A DNA stretch of 49,548 nucleotides. Origin: Dehalococcoidia bacterium UBA1123. GTDB taxonomy: Bacteria; Chloroflexota; Dehalococcoidia; Lucifugimonadales; UBA1123. How positions within the stretch are numbered: position 1 is the stretch's first letter; each line of letters begins with the position of its first letter. Under the pieces are notes generated by a model. The model worked only from the letters and a program-made list of their open reading frames with translations, was not told the DNA's origin and did no database searches. Below are positions 25,719 to 34,297 of this stretch, piece after piece. Where the stretch lies: the NCBI GenBank assembly GCA_002313895.1, contig DCAW01000150.1, forward strand, positions 1 through 49,548. Reading direction: 5' to 3'. A program made the translations under genes and the position numbers.

Positions 25719-26426
25719 ATGACATCACCCGTCATCCAGGAAACCCATGTAATGGTTCAGGGATTGGAAATACCCGTATGGCAAGCAGGCAACCAGGGCG
25801 AGACGGTCATCTTATTACACGGGGCGGGCGGGAGTCGCCGTGATTGGGCAGTCGTCATGCTAATGCTGTCTCAACGCTTCCGGGTGTACGCGCCTGATGT
25901 CATCGGATTCGGTCAAAGCCCCCGGTCAGACGTCACCTACACCGTCGACATCTTCCGAGATTTCGTCATCGACTTGATGGCCGCGTTAGGCGTCCATGAG
26001 ACGGCGCTGATCGGCCACTCTCTGGGCGGCAGAATCAGCCTGGCGGTCGCCGCGGCGCTGCCTGATCGGGTAACGCGGCTGGTTCTGGCTGCCCCTATGG
26101 GATTCGGCCCGGTGGCGCCGGTTGGTCACATCATCGCGACCACAGTTTGGGCATTCTACAAGGCGGCTCGTTTGACTCCCAGGTATCCCAAAATGGCGCT
26201 GGACCCGGGCGCCTATGAGTCAGGGACGTTCGAGAAAATCCGTCAGCCAACGCTTTTGCTCTGGGGTTCTCGCGACCTCTATTTCCCAAAATCCCACGGT
26301 TGGCGCGCCCTGGCGACCCTGCCTGACGCTCAGTTGAAGATTTACAATGGCGCGGGCCACTCACTACCCATCGCATACCCAGTACACTTCGCCTCAGACA
26401 TTCACGCCTTCCTTGCCGACCGATAA
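25719..26426 (+). CDS. Alpha/beta hydrolase
   Basis: A 235-residue hydrolase. The oxyanion motif is VILLHGAGGSRRDW, the nucleophile elbow is LIGHSLGGRISLAVA (Ser), and the acid and histidine of the triad are in LLWGSRDLYFP and YNGAGHSLPIAYP. It is smaller than many family members, with a reduced cap (the FYKAARLTPRYPKMALDPG region). I choose ATG 25719 because GGAGG lies at 25706-25710; an in-frame start 13 codons upstream lacks this. The substrate is unknown. Confidence 0.88.
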   Translation: MTSPVIQETHVMVQGLEIPVWQAGNQGETVILLHGAGGSRRDWAVVMLMLSQRFRVYAPDVIGFGQSPRSDVTYTVDIFRDFVIDLMAALGVHETALIGHSLGGRISLAVAAALPDRVTRLVLAAPMGFGPVAPVGHIIATTVWAFYKAARLTPRYPKMALDPGAYESGTFEKIRQPTLLLWGSRDLYFPKSHGWRALATLPDAQLKIYNGAGHSLPIAYPVHFASDIHAFLADR

Positions 26427-26443
26427 CGTTGAATTAGTCGGGC

Positions 26444-26472
26444 TTGCGTAAACAAATCTGTTATTGTATGTT
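26444..26472 (+). promoter_or_regulatory. Possible sigma-70 promoter for sodN
   Basis: TTGCGT (26444-26449) and TATGTT (26467-26472) are separated by 17 bases. The start of the NiSOD gene lies about 40 bases downstream. The boxes match four or five of six consensus bases. Confidence 0.45.
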
Positions 26473-26510
26473 CATATCCAAAATTACACGGAAAAGGAGC
26501 GTTGCACATT

Positions 26511-26981
26511 ATGACTTTGAAGTCTGCGCTTAGGCGCCTATTGAGAGTGCAAGAGGCTAGCGCCCATTGCGACATCCCATGTGGAATCTATGACCCAATA
26601 TCAGCGAAAATCGCCGCTCAGACCGTCCTCAAGATGGTCATGAGAATCCAGGGGCTGGACGCCGGTGACGACCAGGCCGCATACCAGAACACCCTGTCCC
26701 GTTACATCACGGTTAAGGAACAACACGCCGCTCTCTGCAAAGACGAGTTGGACATCCTCTGGCACGACTACTTCCGGCCAGACCATCTTGAGGCTCACCC
26801 CGACCTCCACGACAAGTTCTGGAACGCCGCCAAGCTGGCCGGCGCCAACAAGCAGAACGTCAACCTGGAATCCGCCCAGAACCTCGTGTCGGCGGTTGAC
26901 GACATTGCCACCATCTACTGGTCAACAAAGGGCGTGGAATACAGCGACCCAGTGGCAGACGTCCGCTTCGGGCCTGCCTAA
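26511..26981 (+). CDS. sodN: Nickel superoxide dismutase precursor
   Basis: The nickel-hook motif HCDIPCGIYDP is seen at residues 19-29. In the family an N-terminal leader is cut off so that this His becomes residue 1, and its amine, the His side chain and Cys2/Cys6 hold nickel; superoxide is dismutated to oxygen and peroxide. The leader here would be 18 residues (MTLKSALRRLLRVQEASA). The full length of 156 resembles the longer marine cyanobacterial forms more than the short Streptomyces enzyme. AAGGAG lies 11 bases before this ATG. No SodX-like peptidase gene is adjacent, so maturation must be encoded elsewhere. A strong terminator follows, so it is monocistronic. Confidence 0.97.
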   Translation: MTLKSALRRLLRVQEASAHCDIPCGIYDPISAKIAAQTVLKMVMRIQGLDAGDDQAAYQNTLSRYITVKEQHAALCKDELDILWHDYFRPDHLEAHPDLHDKFWNAAKLAGANKQNVNLESAQNLVSAVDDIATIYWSTKGVEYSDPVADVRFGPA

Positions 26982-27011
26982 CCGACTCTCTTAAAAGCCG
27001 AAGAAACACAG

Positions 27012-27046
27012 TATGGGCCTCGAAATATCGAGGCCCATATTTTATT
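27012..27046 (+). terminator. Strong intrinsic terminator after sodN
   Basis: A perfect 12-bp stem (TATGGGCCTCGA with TCGAGGCCCATA, 27012-27023 and 27028-27039) closes an AATA tetraloop and is followed by TTTTATT. It lies 30 bases after the sodN stop. Confidence 0.9.
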
Positions 27047-27362
27047 GAGGTAGGTATACAGGATGGTTTGGGCCAGACGGCAAGAATGAGCGGTTGACGA
27101 GCATTCAAACAAGGCTCATCGAGTTAGAAGGGCAGCCTGGAGTGATTGAACGACACTGTGAATTGAATCGGGACGTTCAGACGGAGTTTGACAACAACAG
27201 CGACCGGATATACAGTGCATCCCATCCGAGATAGGAGCATTCACGAACACATCACGTTCCACTGGGAGTTTCAATGTGACCTTTCGTTAGCATACGTGTC
27301 CAATAATGATATTCGAACGCGCACATCCGTGAGATCGACACATCCATCAATGGAGGCAAAAT
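27047..27362. other. Gap of 316 bases with no secure gene
   Basis: A 57-codon open stretch from about 27060 (around RLIELEGQPGVIERH) looks protein-like but has no start codon or ribosome-binding site. It may be a gene remnant. The rest probably holds the promoter of the small membrane protein. Confidence 0.35.
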
Positions 27363-27560
27363 ATGGAACCTCGCATAATGTTCGCTAGACTGATGATGCT
27401 GGCCGCGTTCGCGTGCGGGATAATTGGCCTGGTGATTGGCATCGTGGACCGAACGTGGAAGCTGGGTGTGACGGGATGGTTCACGGGCGGCACACTGCTG
27501 GCACTGTTAACCTTGGTGGTGCTCGCCGACGAATACTTCTCGCGGCGGCAGAGTAGCTGA
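27363..27560 (+). CDS. Small two-helix membrane protein
   Basis: A 65-residue protein. Two hydrophobic segments (about residues 11-28, FACGIIGLVIGI, and 36-54, GGTLLALLTLVVLA) are separated by a short WKLGVTGW loop; the C-terminus is basic-polar (RRQSS). GGAGG lies about seven bases before the ATG. There is no known motif and no operon partner. I do not assign a function. Confidence 0.7.
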   Translation: MEPRIMFARLMMLAAFACGIIGLVIGIVDRTWKLGVTGWFTGGTLLALLTLVVLADEYFSRRQSS

Positions 27561-27657
27561 ACACCGCATCATAATGCGGTTGCAAGGTGGCGGAATCGAA
27601 TTCTCTCGCTCGCCAATTGACCGCCAATTCCATGAAATCTGATTCCTGGTCGCCCCG

Positions 27658-27987
27658 TCACCCCATATAATCCTCGCGCGGGGGACTGAATATGTCTAAC
27701 GCGACCGATGGTTGATCGTTGGCGACAAGCCCGTGTTCGACGCCGCCAGGAATGATGTAATAATCACCTTCCTTCAACATGGTGGTCTCGCCACCAATGG
27801 TGAAGTCGAACTCGCCCTCCAGCACCATACCTGCCTGTTCGTGAGGATGGGAGTGCATGGGCACCACCGCGTTCGCGGCGATCCCGACCCTGCTCATCAT
27901 GATCTTCTCGCCCCACATTGTCCGCAGAATCACGCCCGGCGCAAGCTCTCGTCGGTTCCCTTCACTAGCATCGTAGGTGTAAGTCAA
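27658..27987 (-). CDS. Small cupin-domain protein
   Basis: A 109-residue cupin. Motif 1 is MHSHPHEQAGMVLEGEFDFTIGG (three His plus Glu) and motif 2 is PGGVEHGLVAND, a complete metal-binding set. It resembles dioxygenase- or isomerase-like small cupins, with no firm substrate. It lies 16 bases downstream of the PanE-like gene in the same direction and is probably co-transcribed with it. Confidence 0.85.
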   Translation of the reverse strand: MTYTYDASEGNRRELAPGVILRTMWGEKIMMSRVGIAANAVVPMHSHPHEQAGMVLEGEFDFTIGGETTMLKEGDYYIIPGGVEHGLVANDQPSVALDIFSPPREDYMG

Positions 27988-28003
27988 CTCGTTCCTCCTG
28001 ATA

Positions 28004-28933
28004 TTACGTTTGTGTTGCTCGATTATGGGCGACCGACAGGCATGACGTGATGAAGTCGTTCACCGGAGTCGCGACGCCGTGCAGTTTGCCAATAGCCGCC
28101 ACCGCGCCGTTGATGTTCGCAAGCTCCAGAGGCCTGCCAGCCATGAGGTCCATGTGCATCGACGAAACCAGGTCGGCCTTGTCTCGCTGGAACTGGGCCA
28201 TCGTGGTCTGGGCCATATCAGTTGGAATAATTACGCCTGCCGCTCTGCCGACGTTGGTCGTTTCTTCTAATATCCGCAGCGTCAGATCAGCAGTGGAGGG
28301 ATTGTCCAGCGCTTCCACCATGCTCGACCTGCAAATGCAGGTGATACCGCTTAGGGCTGAAATGAACACCAACTTGGTCCACAGCGTGGCGCTCACATCG
28401 TCCGACAGAATGCCTTCGATGCCTGCGCCGTTGAATGTCTTCAGAATATTCAGGCCTCGCTCGGACCATGAGCCGTCACGTTCCCCAAACACGAGCCGAC
28501 ACGTCCCGCCATGTTCTGCGAATACGCCGGGACTCAACCGTTCTGCCTCGACATACGCCGCACCAAGCATCACGGCGTCTTCGCCGAACGTGGCGCTCAA
28601 CTCATCTGCGCTGCCCAGGCCGTTCTGGAGAGTCAGAATTGTGGTGTTCGGGCCGATGGCGGGTTTCATCTGCTCGATTGCAACCTCGTTGTGGTAACTC
28701 TTTACGCAAAACAGGACGAGATCGGCCTGCCAATCGCCGTCAAGCGAGTCCACTGCGTCAGCAGACTCCACGACGAAACTGCCAGTCGTCGCGCTCTGCA
28801 CCACAAGGCCATTGGCTTTTATCTGGGCCAAGTTCTCGTTGCGCGCCACGAACTTCACTTCATTTCCGCCCTTGGCAAGCACGCCGCCGAAATACCCGCC
28901 CACTGAGCCGGCGGCCATGACTAGAACTCGCAT
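28004..28933 (-). CDS. Ketopantoate reductase (PanE/ApbA) family protein
   Basis: A 309-residue NADPH-dependent reductase. The N-terminal Rossmann motif reads AAGSVGGYFGGVLA, with Ala where Gly is usual in the first position. The family core has LVLFCVKSYHNEVA and TILTLQNGLGSADELS, with a catalytic Lys in LWTKLVFISALSGITC. Known PanE reduces 2-dehydropantoate in coenzyme A synthesis; many paralogues serve other 2-keto acids, and the neighbouring cupin suggests a catabolic role here. ATG at 28933 is preceded by AGGGAG-like bases. Confidence 0.9.
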   Translation of the reverse strand: MRVLVMAAGSVGGYFGGVLAKGGNEVKFVARNENLAQIKANGLVVQSATTGSFVVESADAVDSLDGDWQADLVLFCVKSYHNEVAIEQMKPAIGPNTTILTLQNGLGSADELSATFGEDAVMLGAAYVEAERLSPGVFAEHGGTCRLVFGERDGSWSERGLNILKTFNGAGIEGILSDDVSATLWTKLVFISALSGITCICRSSMVEALDNPSTADLTLRILEETTNVGRAAGVIIPTDMAQTTMAQFQRDKADLVSSMHMDLMAGRPLELANINGAVAAIGKLHGVATPVNDFITSCLSVAHNRATQT

Positions 28934-29082
28934 CTTGCAAATCTCCCTACGTTGATGTGCCGCTATATTCTAGGACTGCCAGCAATATAGTCAACTCACG
29001 CCCAGATTGACACTAACCGAAGGACGCCTTAGACTTGGCCCAATTCCCGCAGATTCAGCCATAACACCCAGGAGACCACACG

Positions 29083-30216
29083 ATGGATTTTGGACTTCTC
29101 TATGAGATGCAAAGGCCCAACGACGAATTTAAGATCGACTACGACGCTCTCATCGAGGAGACCTTCGAGCAAATAGTCCTGGCAGACGAGGTTGGCTTCG
29201 ACTATGTGTGGTTCGTTGAACACCACTTCCTGACAACCTTCTCCGGTTCCTCAGCCCCGGAGGTCATAATTTCCGCTCTTGCCCGAATGACGAAGAACAT
29301 CCGACTGGGTTTCGGCGTCGTCATCCTGCCGCACCACCATCCTGTTCAGGTGGCCGAGCGTGTCGCAATGGTGGATCACGTTTCCGGAGGCAGGGTCGAA
29401 ATGGGCGTTGGCCGCAGCAGCCCCTACGAGCAGCTAGGTTTGGGGGTCGATCCGAGAGACACCCGCGAGATCATGGAAGAAGCCCTTCAGGTCATTCCCA
29501 TGATATGGCAGACCGACGGCCAGATTTCATGGGAAGGGAAACACTTCAACATCCCTGCACGCGAGATACTGCCCAAGCCCAAGCAGGACCCGCATCCCCC
29601 CATCTGGATGGCCTGCACCCAACCTTCCAGCTACGAAATCGCCGCGAAACACGGCATCGGCGTGCTGTCATTCGGTTCTGGCGCGCCGGCTGGCATGAAA
29701 CAACACATTGACAAATACCGAGAGGACATTAAGTCAGCAGTGCCTGTTGGAGGTTTCGTCAACAATAAGTGGGCCAACTTCACTCTGGGACACTGCGGAG
29801 ACAATGACCAGGAAGCCAAAGAGCTCGGCGCCAAAGCCATCAAAGAGTTCTTCGGCCCAAACAGGCCCTACACCGCCGACCGCGCCGACGTTTACGAGCG
29901 CCTGCTGGAGTCCTGGGGTGGTGTTCCCGACCACCTGGCCTCCAATTTCTCTCGATTCCAGGGCGGAGATCAGGACCTGGGCGGCGGCGGAGTCCCGCGA
30001 GCGCAGTTGGGAGAGCTTCCCGCTGATCTGCTGGCCGAACGCGGGGTGATTGTCGCCGGAAATCCCGACAGTTGCATCGAGGGCGTCAAACGCCATCAGG
30101 AGATCGGCGCCGACCAGTCGCTGCTCATAATGCAGTGCGACCAGATTCCTCACGCCAAGGTCAAACGCTCGATAGAGCTGTTCGGGAAAGAGGTCATCCC
30201 CGCCTTCAAGGACTAA
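29083..30216 (+). CDS. LLM-class flavin-dependent oxidoreductase
   Basis: A 377-residue luciferase-like enzyme using F420 or FMN. It has the typical start MDFGLLYEMQRPNDEF, the FVEHHFLTTFSGSSAPEVI stretch, IRLGFGVVILPHHHPVQVAE, and a GRVEMGVGRSSPYEQLGLG loop for the cofactor phosphate. The C-terminal part (ILPKPKQDPHPPIWMAC) fits monooxygenases. Marine SAR202 genomes are rich in such paralogues, which agrees with the organism guess. The substrate is unknown. The gene stands alone between divergent and convergent minus-strand genes. Confidence 0.92.
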   Translation: MDFGLLYEMQRPNDEFKIDYDALIEETFEQIVLADEVGFDYVWFVEHHFLTTFSGSSAPEVIISALARMTKNIRLGFGVVILPHHHPVQVAERVAMVDHVSGGRVEMGVGRSSPYEQLGLGVDPRDTREIMEEALQVIPMIWQTDGQISWEGKHFNIPAREILPKPKQDPHPPIWMACTQPSSYEIAAKHGIGVLSFGSGAPAGMKQHIDKYREDIKSAVPVGGFVNNKWANFTLGHCGDNDQEAKELGAKAIKEFFGPNRPYTADRADVYERLLESWGGVPDHLASNFSRFQGGDQDLGGGGVPRAQLGELPADLLAERGVIVAGNPDSCIEGVKRHQEIGADQSLLIMQCDQIPHAKVKRSIELFGKEVIPAFKD

Positions 30217-30266
30217 TTGGCTGTCGGGCATGTTCCAACCTAAGCCGATTGGGAGCGTTGGTGAAA

Positions 30267-30805
30267 TCAAGAGACGCCGCGCGCCATCTCTCCGATCTTC
30301 GACACCGTGCGCCAGTTTCGAGCGGTCGCGCCCACTCCCAACAGCCGTTCAACTCTCGCTGCCAGCTTGGACCGACCGATGCCGTCCGGCGCATGCAGGT
30401 AAAACACATTGTCGATCAGCGCAATCTCCTCGCTGTCAAATTTGAGAGCATTCAAGGCGACAGTGTCTGGATCGTGTGGCGGTTCCGACAGAAAAACAGA
30501 TGCAATGTGTTCGGGTGTTCCTCGGTTTGAGGAAAAGGGTTCGAGGCAATGGCATGTCCAAACTCCGCCCTTCCTAGCACAAGGACGCGAGCATTGACGC
30601 TAGAACCGTGCAGTGCTTTCTCGATCACCGTCCCCATCGCCACGCCGGTTGATTCTGAACTCTTGAAGACGACATTGCCGCTCTGAACGTAGGTTTTGAC
30701 ATCCGAACAGCACATTCGTTCGAGGAGCGCGACTAGCTCCTTCATCTTCAATACATTCTTGCCGCCAACATTGATTCTTCGCAGAAGCGCGACCCAGACA
30801 TTCAC
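30267..30805 (-). pseudogene. DUF1697 protein, single frameshift
   Basis: The family start is intact (MNVWVALLRRINVGGKN, then KTYVQSGNVVFKS), but the frame stops after NRHTIQTLSP at 30452. One base out of frame it continues from ALNALKFDSEEIALIDNV through GIGRSKLAARVERLL to TARNWRTVSKIGEMA, the expected DUF1697 end at 30267. A one-base change near 30455 would restore about 179 residues. The gene's ATG overlaps the stop of the upstream peptidase (ATGA). Function of the family is unknown. Confidence 0.85.
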
Positions 30806-31428
30806 TGGGTATCCCCAGTGTAGACTTCCCCGTCATGCAGCGCGATGAAGGGCATCTTGTTTTCGATGAAATACTCGACAGCCTTCTCGATCATTTCAGA
30901 TTCTGGATGATCCGACCTATAGTGCGGCGCGATACAGAACGGAACCAGACCAAGCCCGTCCCAAACGATCTCCTTTGAGTATCCCTCAGCAATCTCTTCA
31001 GAATCGTCCACCAGATGGATGCCCCTCAGCGTTGGCGCCAAGACACAACTACCTGCGCTATATCCAGCGTACACGAACCGCTCATCATTGGCCTTATCGA
31101 GAAGAATGGCGTCCAAACCGCTGTGCTTCATGGCGCGCCGGAGAAGAAACGTGTTGCCTCCAACCACCCAAAGGGCATCGAATTGGTCCACAACGCCACG
31201 AAGATCATCCTGGGACCGGAAATATGCTCTCAAATCAATCTCTTCCGGGACCAAGCCTAATTCGCTCAGTTCGCGAAACTCCCGGTCTCGCCCGGCATCG
31301 AGTCGTGCCTGATCGTCGGAGAAATCGAGCGAATTGCGAATGACGCCGATGCGTCTTTTCCCTGTGACCAAACCTCCCAACTCACTCGCGTTATCTTCAA
31401 GACCAAACGATGACAAGTATAGTTTCAT
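30802..31428 (-). CDS. Peptidase E-like (S51) protein
   Basis: A 208-residue protein of the dipeptidase E/cyanophycinase-like group of class-I glutamine amidotransferase fold. It has LWVVGGNTFLLRRAM, the serine elbow VYAGYSAGSCVLAP (Ser in YSAGS) and a histidine in FCIAPHYRSDHPESE. Such enzymes cleave Asp-X dipeptides. Its stop overlaps the next gene's start by four bases, so it is translated with the DUF1697 gene. Confidence is good for the fold, less for the substrate. Confidence 0.85.
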   Translation of the reverse strand: MKLYLSSFGLEDNASELGGLVTGKRRIGVIRNSLDFSDDQARLDAGRDREFRELSELGLVPEEIDLRAYFRSQDDLRGVVDQFDALWVVGGNTFLLRRAMKHSGLDAILLDKANDERFVYAGYSAGSCVLAPTLRGIHLVDDSEEIAEGYSKEIVWDGLGLVPFCIAPHYRSDHPESEMIEKAVEYFIENKMPFIALHDGEVYTGDTQ

Positions 31429-31509
31429 TATTGAACCTGGCTACTCAATACGACAGACCGCGCCGGTAACCGTGACCAACGCGGTCTTTCAATTGACTCG
31501 ATTCGTATT

Positions 31510-31818
31510 CTAAGATTCCTTCAATTCCACCAGAACATTCACATATCGAGTGTCCCGATCATTGTGAACTCGATGAATCTGATGCTCACCGTGATACCTG
31601 TACGTCCCGACACTCGACGGGCTGTCCTCGACTCGCCCGTCATCGAACTCGACCTTCAGGCCGGCACCTTCCACGACAATGGTCACGTAGTCCCGACCGT
31701 GCATGTGCCAATCGCTGGTCTCTCCAGGATTCACAATCAGGTTCCAGATTTTCACCTTGTCGTTCTCGAACAACACGTCTGTTGCGACCTCACCGAGTGG
31801 TTCGTCTCCTCTGGGCAT
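31510..31818 (-). CDS. Cupin, tandem copy A
   Basis: A 102-residue cupin. Motif 1 is DWHMHGRDYVTIVVEGAGLKV; motif 2 is HGEHQIHRVHND. The ends are conserved with the upstream gene: both start with a short charged lead into DVLFEND/DFLFENE and end VELKES/VELKEN. This points to a gene duplication. The gap between the copies is 42 bases. No substrate is proposed. Confidence 0.85.
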   Translation of the reverse strand: MPRGDEPLGEVATDVLFENDKVKIWNLIVNPGETSDWHMHGRDYVTIVVEGAGLKVEFDDGRVEDSPSSVGTYRYHGEHQIHRVHNDRDTRYVNVLVELKES

Positions 31819-31860
31819 TTTCGCCTCCTCATTTTCAAACCGATAAACTACCGCGCTCCG

Positions 31861-32163
31861 CTAATTTTCCTTCAACTCGACGATAGAATTGCTGTATCGT
31901 GCGCTCCCAACATTGGTGACTCGATGTATCGAATTTTTCTGCCCCATCACTACCTGACCCAGAGCGTAATCCGACACCGATTCTGTGCCGTCGTCATACT
32001 CAGCCTTCAGCGTTCCTGCTTCCGTCACAATGAACAGATAGTGAGTATGATGCTGATGCCAGTCCGAAGACCGCCCCGGCTCCAGAACGAGGCTCCACGT
32101 CTTCACATGCTCGTTCTCGAACAAAAAATCCGTTCCCACATCGCCAAGTTTTCTGTCCGTCAA
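31861..32163 (-). CDS. Cupin, tandem copy B
   Basis: A 100-residue cupin, paralogous to the gene just downstream. It has DWHQHHTHYLFIVTEAGTLKA in motif 1 with an extra His, and KNSIHRVTN near motif 2. The shared frame pieces are FENxxVKxW and YxNxxVELKE. Divergence is high enough that the two may bind different ligands. They may work as a heterodimer; this is inference. Confidence 0.85.
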   Translation of the reverse strand: MTDRKLGDVGTDFLFENEHVKTWSLVLEPGRSSDWHQHHTHYLFIVTEAGTLKAEYDDGTESVSDYALGQVVMGQKNSIHRVTNVGSARYSNSIVELKEN

Positions 32164-32222
32164 GTCGATTCACCTCTTTTTTGTTTCTTGGTGTCATTGC
32201 ATACCTGAAGTTTGACCCCTCG

Positions 32223-32927
32223 TCACCACCCCATCCGCTCCCTCAGACTCACGAATCCCCGACTGCCGGTGATGATGTGACCATAGAATTCAATATCCAT
32301 CATCTCCGCGGACTAATTGATATTCCGTGTGACTGGGATGTACTCAGGGCTAGGACTTGGGTCGCCAAAAAGAAGGTTGTGGACCATGATAACGGCAGGA
32401 CAGTTCTCCCGCACCACCGGTCTCAGCAATTCGGCCACGCGCATTTGCGCCGAATCCAGCATGCCCTGGTACACCTCGTGCACAGATATAACTTCCGCTC
32501 TCGTGTTCAGAAGCACAACCTCGAGTTTCTGCTGAACCGTCATCGACATCTCCGCGCCCAGCAGGTTGTGAATGTCTGCCGGAGTCCGAATAATCGCCCG
32601 ATCATCAGGCAATAGAGACGCAGCCAGACGTCCCAACTCGAAGGCCGCTAGAATCTGGCACACCTTAGCCTCGCTGATGCCGTTCGTCTCGCACAATTCA
32701 GCAAACGAGCTTCGGGCCAAGCCTACAAGGCCTCCGAAACCAGCGATCACCCGCGAGAACATGCTGAGCACGTTCTCGCCCTTAATACCTGTCCTAAGCA
32801 GGTTGGCAATAAGCTCCGGGTTGCTCAATTGGCTCCCGTCCAACGGACGCAAACGCTCCCTCGGCTTTTGGTCTGCCGGAAAGTCTCGGATCATCGTGGC
32901 TCGGTTAACCATCTTGTCAGAATTCAT
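32223..32927 (-). pseudogene. radC: RadC (JAB/MPN) DNA-repair-like protein, decayed
   Basis: The helix-hairpin-helix start (LSNPELIANLLRTGIKG) and the domain up to YQGMLDSAQMRVAELLRPVV look normal, but the metal site is lost. HNHPSGD has become HNLLFGD, so the second His and the Ser are gone, and the following PSPED has become PSPEY. An in-frame TAG at 32313-32315 then interrupts the C-terminus; reading on, the same frame gives AEMMDIEFYGHIITGSRGF and VSLRERMGW before the stop at 32223. Three independent lesions argue for a real pseudogene and against a sequencing slip. RadC's cellular role is uncertain. Confidence 0.88.
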
Positions 32928-33060
32928 ATCCGTGGCTCCAACCCGCGCTGGGGAATTTCATGGGATTGCCGTAGTGTACCTCGCGCTGAACTCGCCGTCC
33001 AACCCATCTCCTTGACACGCCAATTCCAGCCAATACAATGGAGGGAGCCAAGCATCAAAT

Positions 33061-33152
33061 TGCCATGTTGAGCCGGGGCGAAACATCTGGTCGCTTTGCG
33101 AACCACCAACGCCACACCGACGATCAGATTCTTCACATCCGGTCAGAATTAC
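33061..33152. repeat. Dispersed palindromic element, copy 2
   Basis: Left arm: GCCATGTTGAGCCGGGGCGA with ACATCTGGTCG; right arm (33118-33152) is CGACGATCAGATTCTTCAC with a GTCAGAATTAC tail, the imperfect reverse complement. It lies in the 281-base divergent gap between radC and the M20 peptidase. Nothing else is recognised in that gap. Confidence 0.7.
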
Positions 33153-33208
33153 ACATTCCTGATCACTGACAACCTGAAGCCCGAATGCCTGCAAACCGAA
33201 GGAAACAC

Positions 33209-34297
33209 ATGATAAACAGAGACAGGTTGGTCAAGACATTCTGTGACCTAGTCCGCATTGACAGCCCCTCCGGCGAAGAGGAGGCGGTGGCCCAGGAACT
33301 TATCAAACGCCTTGAAGGCATGGGGCTCAACGTTCAGCGAGACGATTACGGAAACCTGGTCGCCAACGATGGCGGCGACAATCCGATCACGCTCTCAGCG
33401 CACATGGACACCGTGGAGCCTGGCCGGGGAATCCAGCCCCTTGTGGAACGGGACCGCATCGTCTCCGACGGCACAACCATCCTGGGTGGCGACTGCAAGG
33501 CCGGCGTCGCCGCAATCCTCGAAGCCCTGGAGTCGGTTCTGGAAGATGGCACGCCCCACGGAGCCATTGAGGTCGCATTCACTCGCGAGGAGGAAATCGG
33601 CCTCGTTGGCGCCCGCAACCTCGACCTGTCCCTGCTCAAGGGCAAGGAGGCCGTGGTATTTGACGGCGAAGGCCCGCCCTCCCAGATCACCTCCTCCAGT
33701 CCAACCTACATAGGGTTCGACATCGAGATCACCGGACGCGCCGCCCACGCCGGAGCGGAGCCGGAGAAGGGAATCTCGGCTATTCGCATCGCCGCTGAAC
33801 TTATCACTCGTTTCCCCCAAGGCCGCCTCGACGACGAGACAACCTTCAACGTAGGGACAATCGAAGGCGGTTCGGTTCGCAACACGGTTCCTGAGAACAC
33901 AACTGTGGTCGGCGAATTCCGAAGCCGAAACCTGGAAAGCCTGGACGGGCTGACATTGCAGGTCAACGAGGTGGTGGATGAGGTGCGAAAGCTGTTCCCA
34001 GGAGCTGAGATCGAAAGCCACTTGCACACCGAGTTCGAGACATACACCCTCGACGACACCGATCCGGCGACTCAGCGTGTCAAGGCCGCCCTCACCGAGT
34101 TGGGCCTGACTCCAGAAATGCACCCGTCCGGCGGCGGGACCGACGGCAACGTGTTCCGGCTCCACGACATAAGCGCCGTGGTCATCGGCATGGCCGACCA
34201 CAACATGCACACCACACGAGAATACGTCACGATCCCGGACATGGTTGACGCTGCCCACCTGTGCGAAACTCTGCTCCGGCGTTCGGCCAACCAATGA
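33209..34297 (+). CDS. M20-family metallopeptidase (PepT/ArgE-like)
   Basis: A 362-residue dinuclear zinc hydrolase. The metal set is visible: His65-x-Asp67 in LSAHMDTVEPG, Asp95 in GGDCKAGVAA, Glu128-Glu129 in TREEEIG and a C-terminal His near ADHNMHTTREY. The lid domain is central (FDIEITGRAAHAGAEP). It would cleave a small peptide or an acyl-amino acid. AAGGA precedes ATG 33209; an ATG eight codons earlier (33185) lacks a site. The next gene overlaps its stop by four bases. Confidence 0.92.
   Translation: MINRDRLVKTFCDLVRIDSPSGEEEAVAQELIKRLEGMGLNVQRDDYGNLVANDGGDNPITLSAHMDTVEPGRGIQPLVERDRIVSDGTTILGGDCKAGVAAILEALESVLEDGTPHGAIEVAFTREEEIGLVGARNLDLSLLKGKEAVVFDGEGPPSQITSSSPTYIGFDIEITGRAAHAGAEPEKGISAIRIAAELITRFPQGRLDDETTFNVGTIEGGSVRNTVPENTTVVGEFRSRNLESLDGLTLQVNEVVDEVRKLFPGAEIESHLHTEFETYTLDDTDPATQRVKAALTELGLTPEMHPSGGGTDGNVFRLHDISAVVIGMADHNMHTTREYVTIPDMVDAAHLCETLLRRSANQ

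Noticed and set aside
27060..27230. Small gene encoding RLIELEGQPGVIERH.
   Set aside because: No start codon or Shine-Dalgarno; kept only as a possible remnant.
15785..32315. Reassigned stop codons (in-frame TAG in the regulator and RadC, TGA in GNAT).
   Set aside because: TAG and TGA end many intact genes here, and the affected genes carry further lesions.
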